A stretch of DNA of 12,199 bases, taken from Clostridia bacterium (GTDB lineage Bacteria; Bacillota_E; RBS10-35; JAJYVN01). The stretch is taken from the NCBI GenBank assembly GCA_027335515.1, contig DAHWHT010000096.1, forward strand, positions 1 through 12,199, in the 5' to 3' direction. The notes below the pieces were generated by a model, which did no database searches, had not been told where the DNA came from, and worked only from the letters and a program-made list of their open reading frames with translations. The translations under genes and the position numbers were made by a program. Shown piece by piece: positions 1 to 7,119 of this stretch; positions within the stretch are counted from its first letter, which is position 1, and the number at the start of each line of letters is the position of its first letter.

Positions 1-227
1 CTATTGGCCACCAACGCCTGCAGGGTGGCCAGGGACTCACTCAGGGCACTGGACGGCACAGCGTCACCCCGGTATTCCGCAAACGCCCGCAGCATGACCG
101 CATGCACCAGGGCCAGCTCATCCCAGGCGGCGACGCGGACCAGGCAGCGCCGCCCGTCCGCCAAGGTTGCCGCCAACGGCATCGGGTCGGCATCGTTGAC
201 GCTTGGCTCTCCACCGCACACCGCCAC
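1..227 (-). CDS. GNAT-family N-acetyltransferase, N-terminal part (cut by left edge)
   Basis: The first 75 codons are visible on the minus strand; the rest lies beyond the window. A short leader is followed by R-R-C-L-V-R-V-A-A-W-D-E-L-A, then a helix reading V-H-A-V-M-L-R-A-F-A-E-Y-R and a P-S-S-A-L-x-E-S segment. This is the usual N-terminus of GNAT acetyltransferases: the first beta strand, then helix alpha1 ending in a LRxAFxEYR-like segment. The acetyl-CoA-binding A motif would come later and is not visible, so the substrate cannot be told. I chose the GTG at 227 because GGAAGGGG lies about five bases upstream; a second GTG two codons on (221) and an ATG at codon 16 are alternatives. It starts 186 bases after the ileS stop on the same strand and could be co-transcribed with ileS. 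The intervening 186 bases hold no convincing gene. Confidence 0.6.
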   Translation of the reverse strand, partial: MAVCGGEPSVNDADPMPLAATLADGRRCLVRVAAWDELALVHAVMLRAFAEYRGDAVPSSALSESLATLQALVAN

Positions 228-413
228 CGTCCCCTTCCGTCGGAGCCGCCTTCACCGCCAGGCCCCTGCGTCCCCCGCACCCGGTGGCCGCGCACCTCGT
301 CCGCCGTCCATCCGTAGGCAACGCCCGCTGCGTCCACCGGAGCCCGCCCGGACGTGGCCGCGACGCGCCCACCGGGCCCAGCGCACACCGTCTCCGGGCA
401 AGCCCACTCGGCG

Positions 414-3203
414 CTACGCACCCGGATCCACGGCCGCGCCGCAACGCGCACACAACCCGTCCCCGCGCTCGGTCGGCCGGTACCGCCAACAGCGCGGGCA
501 GCGGGGCCAGGGCGTCCTTTCCACGACCACCTCTGGATCGCCGGGTCCCGACTCCAGGTCGACGCCGGCCACCAAGAGCAGGTCGGCAAGCTCCTCGACA
601 AGCGGATCGAGCATGTCCAGGTCGGTCGTCCGCAGCCGCACCCGCACCGCCGCCTCCGCCATCTTTCCGATCCGTCCCGCCGCGATCTCCGCCTCCGCCG
701 CGCGGGCGACCGCATCCCGCAACCGCCCCACCACGGCCCAGCGCTGCGGTCCCCCCGCCTGCACCCACGGGGCGACCTCCTGCGGCGCCTGCGGCCAGAC
801 CAGCAGATGGACGGATTCCGGGTCACCCACCCGGCGGGGAAGGAACGAAAACGCCTCGTCCGCCGTATGGGGCAGGATCGGCGCGATGACGACCAGCAGG
901 GCGCGCGCCACCAGCGCCATCGCCGCCTGACTCGCCCGCCGTTGCGGCGAGGCGGCCGGTGCGCAGTAGAGGCGGTCCTTGGCGACGTCCAGGTAGAAGC
1001 CGGAGAGGTCCTGCACGCAAAACGACTGCACAAGGTGATAGACCGCGTTGAAACGGTATTCCGCGTAGGCCTCGCGGCAACGCGCCAGCAGTTCGTCCAG
1101 CCGCCACAATACCCAGAGATCGCGGTCCGGCAGGTCCGACGGCGGATCCGCTGAGGGATCGTAGTCGCAAAGGTTTCCAAGCAGGAAACGCACCGTGTTG
1201 CGGATCTTGCGGTAGACATCCGCCACCTGAACCATGATGGGCCGCGAGATACGCACGTCCGCGGTGTAGTCGACGGAGGCCACCCAAAGCCGCAGCACGT
1301 CGACCCCCCACTCGGACAGGAGTTCCTCCGGGGAGATCACGTTGCCGAGCGACTTGTGCATGGCCCGGCCCTCGCCGTCCAACACCCAACCGCTGGTCAC
1401 CACCCCCCGATAGGGCGCCTGGCCGCGTGTGGCCGCCGCGGTCAACAGTGACGATTGAAACCATCCCCGATACTGATCCGGCCCCTCCAGGTAGAGGTCG
1501 GCCGGCCAGCCCAGGTTTGGATCGGCCGCCAGCACGGCCGCGTGGCTGCAGCCGCTGTCAAACCACACGTCGAGGATATCGCCGTCCTTGCGCACCTGGC
1601 GGCCGCCGCAGTGCGCGCAGGCGACCCCGGCGGGCAGAAACTCCTGCGCGGGTCGTGCCCACCAGACATCCGCGCCCTCCGCCCGCACCATCGCCGCGAT
1701 GCGGTCGAAGACCGGCTGCAACAGCAGCGGATGCCCGCAGTCCAAGCAATGCAGGATGGGCACGGGCACGCCCCACCGCCGTTGACGCGACAGGCACCAA
1801 TCCCCGCGCCCGCGCAGCATCTCAACCATGCGCTCCTCGCCCCAGGCCGGATACCAGCGGACCCGCCGCGCGGCCGCAACCGCCGATTCGCGAATGGCGC
1901 CCAGATCACAAAACCACTGCTCGGTGGCCCGCCAGAGCACCGGCTGGTGGCAGCGCCAACAATGCGCATACTCGTGCCGCAGCCGCCCGGCATGCCACAA
2001 CCGCCCGCGCTCCGCCAGCAGAGTCTGAACGCGTTCGTTGGCGGCCGCGACGTCCAAGCCGGCGACCGGTCCACCCTCCGCGGTGAAGCGACCGTGCTCG
2101 TCCAGGGGCTGCAACACCGGCAGGCCGTAGCGCCGCGCGGTCTCGAAGTCCTCACGGCCGTGCCCGGGGGCCGTGTGCACCAACCCGGTTCCCTCGGTCG
2201 CCGTCACGTAGTCGGCCAGCACGATGGGGCTGTCGCGCTCCAGAAACGGGTGGCGGCACACCACCCCCTCCAGGTCCCGGCCCCGCAGGCGGGCCAGGAT
2301 CCGCGGCGCGCCGCATTCGCCGCCCAGATCCAGGGTCGCGGCGGCACGGGACTCGGCGCACAGCAGCGGACCCGAAGCGGTAGCGACCACAACGTAGGCC
2401 AGGTCCGGATGCGCCGCAATGGCGACGTTGGCCGGAAGCGTCCAAGGGGTCGTCGTCCAGATCACGGCCGCACAGCCCTCCGGCAGGCGCCCAAGGCCGT
2501 CGCGCACCGGAAAGCGCGCGGTGATCGCGGGCCCCTCCACCGTCTCAAAGCCGACCTCCGCCTCGGCGAGCGCGGTGACGCAGTGGCCGCACCAATACAC
2601 CGGACGCAGGCCGCGATAGATGAGCCCAGCCGCCGCCATCCGGCCAAACACCGCGATCTCCTCTGCCTCGTACGCGGAATCCAACGTGATGTAGGGATGA
2701 TCCCAGTCGCCCAGCACCCCCAGACGCATGAACTCAGAGGTCATCGTCTCGAGGAACGAGAGGGCGAACGCCTTGCAATGCCGGCGCAATTCAAGATCGG
2801 AAAGCGTGGAACGATCCAGACCCGACTCCCGCAGGGCCTGCAGCTCCACGGGCAGGCCGTGTGTGTCCCACCCGGGTACGTAGGGGGCGTCGTCACCGAT
2901 CAGGGTGTGGAAGCGGACAATGAAGTCCTTGAGTGACTTGCCCAGGGCCGTGCCCATGTGGATGTGCCCGTTGACGTAGGGAGGTCCGTCGTGCAACACA
3001 AAGCGCGGTCCGCCGCGCCGCGCCTCCCGGATCCGCCCGTATAGGTCCATCTCGGCCCAGCGCTTTTGCAGCAGCGGCTCCCGCCGCGGCAGGTCTGCCT
3101 TCATGGGGAATTCGGTCCGCGGCAGGTTCAGGGTTCCACGCCAGTCGGGTGCATCGGCCCCCCGCCGCGACGCCTCAGGACCATTGGGCTTCCGGTTCGG
3201 CAC
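414..3203 (-). CDS. ileS: Isoleucyl-tRNA synthetase (EC 6.1.1.5)
   Basis: This cytoplasmic class Ia synthetase charges tRNA-Ile with isoleucine and edits mischarged valine. From the chosen GTG it has 929 residues, the normal bacterial length. The entry segment L-N-L-P-R-T-E-F-P-M-K (about 25-35) is typical of IleRS. The HIGH signature is G-P-P-Y-V-N-G-H-I-H-M-G-T (the four residues at 82-85 are H-M-G-T). The CP1 editing domain shows W-T-T-T-P-W-T-L-P-A-N and G-T-G-L-V-H-T-A-P-G-H-G. The KMSKS loop is A-M-H-K-S (614-618). A C-terminal zinc-binding module has cysteines at 902, 905, 918 and 921. The GTG at 3203 is preferred because GGAAGGGG lies a few bases upstream and the N-terminus then covers the LNLP motif; an ATG at 3104 would cut that motif off. 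A T-box leader upstream indicates control by uncharged tRNA-Ile. Confidence 0.97.
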   Translation of the reverse strand: MPNRKPNGPEASRRGADAPDWRGTLNLPRTEFPMKADLPRREPLLQKRWAEMDLYGRIREARRGGPRFVLHDGPPYVNGHIHMGTALGKSLKDFIVRFHTLIGDDAPYVPGWDTHGLPVELQALRESGLDRSTLSDLELRRHCKAFALSFLETMTSEFMRLGVLGDWDHPYITLDSAYEAEEIAVFGRMAAAGLIYRGLRPVYWCGHCVTALAEAEVGFETVEGPAITARFPVRDGLGRLPEGCAAVIWTTTPWTLPANVAIAAHPDLAYVVVATASGPLLCAESRAAATLDLGGECGAPRILARLRGRDLEGVVCRHPFLERDSPIVLADYVTATEGTGLVHTAPGHGREDFETARRYGLPVLQPLDEHGRFTAEGGPVAGLDVAAANERVQTLLAERGRLWHAGRLRHEYAHCWRCHQPVLWRATEQWFCDLGAIRESAVAAARRVRWYPAWGEERMVEMLRGRGDWCLSRQRRWGVPVPILHCLDCGHPLLLQPVFDRIAAMVRAEGADVWWARPAQEFLPAGVACAHCGGRQVRKDGDILDVWFDSGCSHAAVLAADPNLGWPADLYLEGPDQYRGWFQSSLLTAAATRGQAPYRGVVTSGWVLDGEGRAMHKSLGNVISPEELLSEWGVDVLRLWVASVDYTADVRISRPIMVQVADVYRKIRNTVRFLLGNLCDYDPSADPPSDLPDRDLWVLWRLDELLARCREAYAEYRFNAVYHLVQSFCVQDLSGFYLDVAKDRLYCAPAASPQRRASQAAMALVARALLVVIAPILPHTADEAFSFLPRRVGDPESVHLLVWPQAPQEVAPWVQAGGPQRWAVVGRLRDAVARAAEAEIAAGRIGKMAEAAVRVRLRTTDLDMLDPLVEELADLLLVAGVDLESGPGDPEVVVERTPWPRCPRCWRYRPTERGDGLCARCGAAVDPGA

Positions 3204-3218
3204 GCAAACCACCCCTTC

Positions 3219-3465
3219 CACAAAAGAACAGGGAGCCCACGCCCAAAGGGCGGGGCTCCCCGCGGTACCACCTTCGTCACCAGCGGCCGCGCGGCCGCTG
3301 GCAGCTTCATACCCGTTAACGCCGGGCGACGGCAGGCGCCGGACAGCGGCGCAGCCTGCGCGCAGTGGCTGGGTGATCCGCCACCGCCGCGTCCGCCGCC
3401 GGGTTCGCAGCCTCGACCCGGCTCTCTGAAGGCGCTGCGGCGGGGCAGGCGTCCCATTACGCCAG
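3219..3465 (-). promoter_or_regulatory. T-box riboswitch leader of ileS (ATC/Ile specifier)
   Basis: Read on the minus strand, the leader shows the T-box parts in order. The distal Stem I has AGAGAGC (3427-3421), then the helix CCGGGT/ACCCGG (3421-3416 with 3404-3399) closing a loop that contains CTGCGA. Next is GGATCACCC, whose ATC (3377-3375) sits where a specifier codon is expected and is an isoleucine codon. The hallmark T-box AAGGTGGTACCGCGG is at 3274-3260. Just upstream is a GC-rich segment containing CGCGG (about 3300-3283) that can form the antiterminator. A rho-independent terminator follows directly. By established T-box mechanism, uncharged tRNA-Ile would stabilise the antiterminator and let transcription enter ileS. 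The 5' end is not defined by sequence; I set it just after a weak candidate promoter. Confidence 0.93.
3221..3260 (-). terminator. Regulated intrinsic terminator of the T-box leader
   Basis: On the minus strand GGGAGCCC pairs with GGGCTCCC (3260-3253 with 3238-3231). Inside it CGCCC pairs with GGGCG around a TTT loop, with one bulged base at 3239. The hairpin is followed by TGTTCTTTTG. Its 5' arm begins inside the T-box sequence, so terminator and antiterminator are mutually exclusive, as expected for an attenuating T-box. The ileS Shine-Dalgarno lies just after the T-rich tail. Confidence 0.92.
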
Positions 3466-3494
3466 ACCGTAACAAGGCACGCGTCGGGACGCAA
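3466..3494 (-). promoter_or_regulatory. Weak candidate sigma-A promoter for the T-box/ileS transcript
   Basis: On the minus strand TTGCGT (3494-3489) and TACGGT (3471-3466) are separated by exactly 17 bases. Each matches only about half of the TTGACA/TATAAT consensus. The position is right: transcription would begin around 3460, shortly before the Stem I elements. Another -10-like pair (TACAATACAAT, 3653-3643) lies farther upstream without a clear -35 and would give a much longer leader. Confidence 0.3.
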
Positions 3495-3686
3495 GCACCC
3501 GGCTCCAGCCGCGGCCGGCCGCAACCGCCGCCCCAGCCGCACATTGCGCCCCGGACCCTGAAACCCGCGACCGGTGGACGGCGTCAAAGCCTCCGTATGG
3601 CCATATGCTGATGCTGCCCGGCCCGACGCCGCGATGGGCGCCATTGTATTGTACGGAGACCCTCCACCGGAGGAGAGACTGCCGGG

Positions 3687-5600
3687 GTGCCTGCCAATCC
3701 ATGCGCCGCCGATGCCGCAGCCGACGCACCGGGCCAGGGGACACCGCCGCGGCACTACCTGCCGGCGTTGGACGGGCTGCGCGCCCTCGCCGTGGTCGCG
3801 GTCATCGCCTACCACCTCGATCCGGCATGGCTGCCCGGCGGCATGCTCGGTGTCGGCGTCTTTTTTGTCCTCTCCGGCTACCTGATCACCGACCTCCTGG
3901 CAGACGGCCACCGGCGCCACGGCCGCATCGATCTGCGCGACTTCTGGCTGCGACGCGCCCGCCGCCTGCTGCCCGCCCTGGCCGTGCTGCTCGCGGCGGT
4001 CGTCGCCTGGGTCACGCTGACCCATCCCGCCGAATTGCCCGCCCTGCGCGCCGACGTGCTGGCGGCGGCGTTCTACGCGAGCAACTGGTGGTTTATCTTC
4101 CACCACGTCTCGTACTTCGCCCGCTTCGGCCCGGTCTCGCCATTGGGAAACCTCTGGTCATTGGCCGTGGAGGAGCAGTTCTACCTCCTTTGGCCGCTGC
4201 TGCTGTATGCGGGGTTGCGCTGGCTACCCCGCCGCGGTTGCCAGGTGGCCTGCACGCTGGCCCTCGCGGCCGCTTCGGCCCTTGCCATGGCGCTGCTCTA
4301 CCATCCAGGCGCCAACCCCACGCGGGTCTATGACGGAACCGACACGCGGGCGTTTGCCCTGCTCATCGGCGCGGCGGCGGCACTCCTGTGGCCAAGCCGC
4401 ACGCTGGTGCGCCAGACGCGGACCCGGGCGCTGGAGGTCGCCGGCGGAATTGGGCTGGGGGTCGTGCTCGCGATGCTCGTCGGCACCAACCCTTACGAAA
4501 CCCTGCTCTACCGCGGCGGTATGGTGGTGCTCTCGCTGGCGGCCGCGGCGGTGATCCTGGCGGCGGCCCACGCCGAAGGCCGCATCGGCAAGGCCTTCGC
4601 CTGGCGCCCCCTGCGCTGGCTGGGTGAGCGATCCTACGGCATCTACCTCTGGCATTACCCGGTCATCGTCCTGACCACACCCGCGGTCCCGTCCGGCGGC
4701 GTCGATGTCCTGCGTGCCCTGGCGCAGGTCGCTGGCAGCGTCGGCCTGGCGGCGCTGTCCTACCGCTACGTGGAACAGCCCGTGCGCCGCGGCGACCTGG
4801 GGCGCTTCCTGCACGGTTTGCGCGCCAGGCCGCTGCCCCGACCGCGGTTGGCCACCGTTGTCGCCGGTACCGCCGCTTGCGGGATGCTCGCGGTCGCCAC
4901 CCTCGGGCTCGCCGGCCTAGCGCCGACGCCCGTCCACGCCGCGGCGCGCCCGCGGCGCCCAACGCAGCGGGCCTCAATCCCCGCTGCGGCAGGCCCGAGC
5001 ACACCGTCCCGCCTGGCCGCGCGGCCACCGTCGGCGCGGGCGACGGCCCCCGGCGCCCCCACCTGCCGCAGCGTCACAGCGATCGGTGATTCCGTGCTGC
5101 TGGACACGGTCCCCTATCTGAAACGGGCCGTCCCCGGTATCGTGATCGACGGCCGCGTCGGCCGCCAACTCTATCAGGCGGGGCCGGTGGTCGCCCGCCT
5201 GCGCGCCAAAGGGCAACTCGGCGTCTGCGTGGTCCTCGAACTGGGCACCAACGGACCCTTCACCCCGTCCACCCTGGACGGCCTGCTGCACAGCCTGCGC
5301 GGCGAACGCCGCATCGTGCTGGTGAACACGCGGGTGCCACGGCCGTGGGAAACCTTCGTCAACACCGCCCTGGCCCACGCCGCCGCGACCAACCCGCACA
5401 CCGTCTTGGTTCATTGGCACGCGGCCAGCGTCCACCATCCCGCGTATTTCCGGCCCGACGGCGTCCACCTGCACCCGGCCGGGGCCCGACGCCTCACCGC
5501 CCTGATCCGCCAGGCACTGGGGTTGCCGGCCGCCACCGCCGGCGGTGCTGCCCATCTCTCCCACTTCGTGGCGGTGGCGGCGCACACGACCGCCCCGTAA
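3687..5600 (+). CDS. Membrane O-acyltransferase (acyltransferase-3 family) with C-terminal SGNH domain
   Basis: A 637-residue OafA/OatA-type protein. Residues about 23-390 form the acyltransferase-3 membrane domain. It opens with Y-L-P-A-L-D-G-L-R-A-L-A-V and carries the family's conserved histidine at H43 (A-Y-H-L). It then shows G-V-G-V-F-F-V-L-S-G-Y-L-I-T, an arginine-rich F-W-L-R-R-A-R-R-L-L-P segment, L-A-V-E-E-Q-F-Y-L-L-W-P and several more hydrophobic helices. An Ala/Pro/Arg-rich linker (about 405-455) leads to an SGNH hydrolase-like domain with G-D-S at 467-469, L-G-T-N-G as the block III asparagine, and D591-G-V-H594 as the Asp/His pair. Proteins of this layout move acetyl groups from the cytoplasm to extracellular polysaccharide or peptidoglycan; the acceptor here is unknown. 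The GTG start at 3687 has GGAGGAG 11 bases upstream. It is transcribed divergently from ileS with no apparent operon partner. Confidence 0.93.
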   Translation: MPANPCAADAAADAPGQGTPPRHYLPALDGLRALAVVAVIAYHLDPAWLPGGMLGVGVFFVLSGYLITDLLADGHRRHGRIDLRDFWLRRARRLLPALAVLLAAVVAWVTLTHPAELPALRADVLAAAFYASNWWFIFHHVSYFARFGPVSPLGNLWSLAVEEQFYLLWPLLLYAGLRWLPRRGCQVACTLALAAASALAMALLYHPGANPTRVYDGTDTRAFALLIGAAAALLWPSRTLVRQTRTRALEVAGGIGLGVVLAMLVGTNPYETLLYRGGMVVLSLAAAAVILAAAHAEGRIGKAFAWRPLRWLGERSYGIYLWHYPVIVLTTPAVPSGGVDVLRALAQVAGSVGLAALSYRYVEQPVRRGDLGRFLHGLRARPLPRPRLATVVAGTAACGMLAVATLGLAGLAPTPVHAAARPRRPTQRASIPAAAGPSTPSRLAARPPSARATAPGAPTCRSVTAIGDSVLLDTVPYLKRAVPGIVIDGRVGRQLYQAGPVVARLRAKGQLGVCVVLELGTNGPFTPSTLDGLLHSLRGERRIVLVNTRVPRPWETFVNTALAHAAATNPHTVLVHWHAASVHHPAYFRPDGVHLHPAGARRLTALIRQALGLPAATAGGAAHLSHFVAVAAHTTAP

Positions 5601-5889
5601 GACGATCGGCAGCGCGATGGCATCCCCGCCGGCAAATCCCGCGCGGCGGCGGCGCTCCACGGCGCAACGCACGCGGCAACCGACGCCTGCCCACCGCCGG
5701 CGGCGTGGGCCAGATCGCCGTGGCTGGGGTTGCCCTGGTGGCCCGGTAGAACTCGCGAAACCGCTGGATCCGGTCCCTCGGCTCGTCGGCAGCGCCGTCC
5801 GCCGCCACGAGTGCGGCCGCGGTGAAGAGGCCCAGGGCCTTTGGGCCATCGTTCGATCGAAGTGTCGCCACCGAACGTCCCCTCCACAA

Positions 5890-5923
5890 GCGGGTGAGAC
5901 GGGGGTTTCCCCGTCTCACTCGC
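5890..5923. repeat. Strong perfect inverted repeat (hairpin), role uncertain
   Basis: GTGAGACGGGG (5894-5904) and CCCCGTCTCAC (5909-5919) are perfectly complementary around a four-base GTTT loop. Four more outer pairs, one of them G-T, extend the stem to 15 bp. There is no T-run on either side, so it is not a canonical intrinsic terminator. It lies 290 bases after the acyltransferase stop. It may be a 3'-end-stabilising or Rho-assisted terminator structure, or a dispersed intergenic repeat; a single copy cannot decide this. Confidence 0.75.
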
Positions 5924-6258
5924 GATTCGGCCCTCGTCCTTGGGGCCCAAGACGGCATCGCGGTGTATCCGCCCGAGGCACCGCCGGCCACGGTGCCCCA
6001 CCCGCCCTCGCCTTCGCCCGCAGTTATGGGCCTGTCCGCACCGGAGACCAATACCGCAGCGAAGTCATCCGGATCGCATCCGTCATCCCGGAAATCCCCG
6101 CTGCACAACACCGGCGTTACCAGCTCCACGGCACCACCGTGGACATCGCGGGCCTGCTGGTGCACCCTGGTCTGCTCCATGGTCGCGCCCGCCCTGCATC
6201 GTCCGACTCCTCGAGGAAGATCACGCGTGCCAACCCTGGTACCCAAACCACCTGCACC

Positions 6259-6302
6259 AACACAAAGCAGCGGCAGGCGAGGTCTCCCCCGCCTGCCGCT
6301 GC
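6259..6302 (-). terminator. Intrinsic terminator of the toxin-antitoxin operon
   Basis: On the minus strand GCAGCGGCAGGCG (6302-6290) and CGCCTGCCGCTGC (6279-6267) form a perfect 13-bp stem with a ten-base loop, followed by the T-rich TTTGTGTT. It begins 31 bases after the toxin stop codon, the right distance and orientation to end the antitoxin-toxin transcript. Confidence 0.75.
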
Positions 6303-6333
6303 ACATTTCGTCTGGTGCGATATCCGATCCGAG

Positions 6334-6774
6334 TCATTCCACCTGCCGGCGGAGGGCGTCGATCAGGTCATCGGCCAGATAGAGTCCCCGTTCCCGGATC
6401 TCCGGAGCCATGCGGACCGGGTCGCCGACCAGGCCCTGCCTCCAGGCCAATAAACGCCGATGGTGCCGACCACCGGGACCCCCATTCTCGCCGCGGTCCG
6501 CCGTGCCCGGCGCTCATCGACGATCAGCCCGGCCTGCCGCTCCAGAGCGACGGCCACAGCGGCAGCCTCACCCGCATCCAGTTGAAGCGACAGGGCCCGC
6601 ACCACACCCTGGACGGTCGGAGAGACCACCGTCGCCCCGTCGGGGAACGGTGCCGGCCTCGAGCCGAACGGCTTCCGGAACGAGTACGGTGCCCAGGACG
6701 TCGACCAGCAGGTGGGCGGCCCCGATCCACGACAGGGCGATGATAGGGCTGGCGTCACTGACCCACAGGCGCAT
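6334..6774 (-). pseudogene. PIN-domain toxin (DUF3368-like), frameshifted
   Basis: Three reading-frame pieces join into one PIN-domain protein, probably an RNase toxin when intact. The first piece, from the ATG at 6774, gives M-R-L-W-V-S-D-A-S-P-I-I-A-L, with the first PIN aspartate, and runs to V-L-V-P-E-A-V. After a frame change at about 6640-6655 it continues with L-Q-L-D-A-G-E-A-A-A-V-A-V-A-L (the conserved LDxGEA block) and L-I-V-D-E-R-R-A-R-R (the PIN D-E/R block), then G-V-P-V-V-G-T-I-G-V. A second change at about 6450, where one T seems missing, leads to G-L-Y-L-A-D-D-L-I-D-A-L-R and the stop at 6334. The stretch between V-P-E-A-V and L-D-A-G-E-A is also shorter than usual for the family, suggesting an internal deletion. 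The start overlaps the antitoxin gene by 20 bases. The product should be inactive unless the indels are sequencing errors. Confidence 0.85.
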
Positions 6775-7063
6775 TCCAAAGCCCCATCTTCTTGAGTTGC
6801 TCGACATCCTCACCCAACTCGGCCACGCCGTAGTTCACCGGCACCTGGCGTTCGTGCAGATACGCCAGGAACTCCGTATACGTCGCTCCGGCAAGCCGGG
6901 CCGCTTGCCCCAGGGACAGGAGGTCGTCGGCGTAGTACGACAACGCCAGACGCCTGCGTACGTCCGCCTCCCACCGCTCCCCCAGGTTGAGGGCTTCCAC
7001 GGCCGCCGCATCCAGCCGCACAGACACCCAGGTGTCCAGCACACCGATCACCTCAGCCGTCAT
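6755..7063 (-). CDS. UPF0175-family antitoxin-like protein
   Basis: This 102-residue protein matches the UPF0175 pattern. An N-terminal strand (V-S-V-R-L-D-A-A-A-V-E-A-L) is followed by a helical region (R-R-R-L-A-L-S-Y-Y-A-D-D) and then L-S-L-G-Q-A-A-R-L-A-G-A-T-Y-T-E-F-L-A-Y-L, with the conserved SLGxAAxLAG and EFLxxL features. It ends with R-Q-V-P-V-N-Y, where the family has an RxxPVxY-like motif, and an acidic tail E-L-G-E-D-V-E-Q-L-K-K. UPF0175 proteins are typically the antitoxin upstream of a PIN toxin, which is the arrangement here: its stop lies 20 bases inside the toxin gene. The ATG at 7063 is preceded by a poly-G stretch that may serve as a weak ribosome-binding site. It probably binds its toxin and its own promoter. 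The frame is intact although the toxin is broken. Confidence 0.85.
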   Translation of the reverse strand: MTAEVIGVLDTWVSVRLDAAAVEALNLGERWEADVRRRLALSYYADDLLSLGQAARLAGATYTEFLAYLHERQVPVNYGVAELGEDVEQLKKMGLWNAPVGQ

Positions 7064-7119
7064 TCTACCCGACCCCCCCGGGCCCGACGGGCGGCATCGA
7101 GTTGTCACGCGCTCGCCAG

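Larger units (their letters stand above)
5601..6333. other. Gene-poor interval with two hairpins and no recognisable gene
   Basis: Long open frames exist on both strands here, as expected at this GC content, but none shows a family I recognise. The least bad candidate is a minus-strand frame from an ATG at 6180 (M-E-Q-T-R-V-H-Q-Q-A-R-D). It stays open to 5494, where it runs antisense into the acyltransferase gene. Its codon use is moderately GC-biased at third positions, but so is the plus-strand frame opposite it. The definite structures are the hairpin at 5890-5923 and the terminator at 6259-6302, listed separately. Confidence 0.6.

Noticed and set aside
41..1219. A 392-codon minus-strand frame overlapping the ileS 3' end
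   Set aside because: It is rich in Arg, Trp and Cys and out of frame with both ileS and the GNAT gene, which explain the region.
1455..2936. A 493-codon open frame on the plus strand opposite ileS
   Set aside because: It lies wholly antisense to a certain gene with conserved motifs and has no family features of its own.
3204..4106. Upstream extension of the ileS frame by about 300 codons
   Set aside because: It would translate through the T-box, its terminator and the divergent acyltransferase gene. The normal IleRS N-terminus and a Shine-Dalgarno fit the GTG at 3203.
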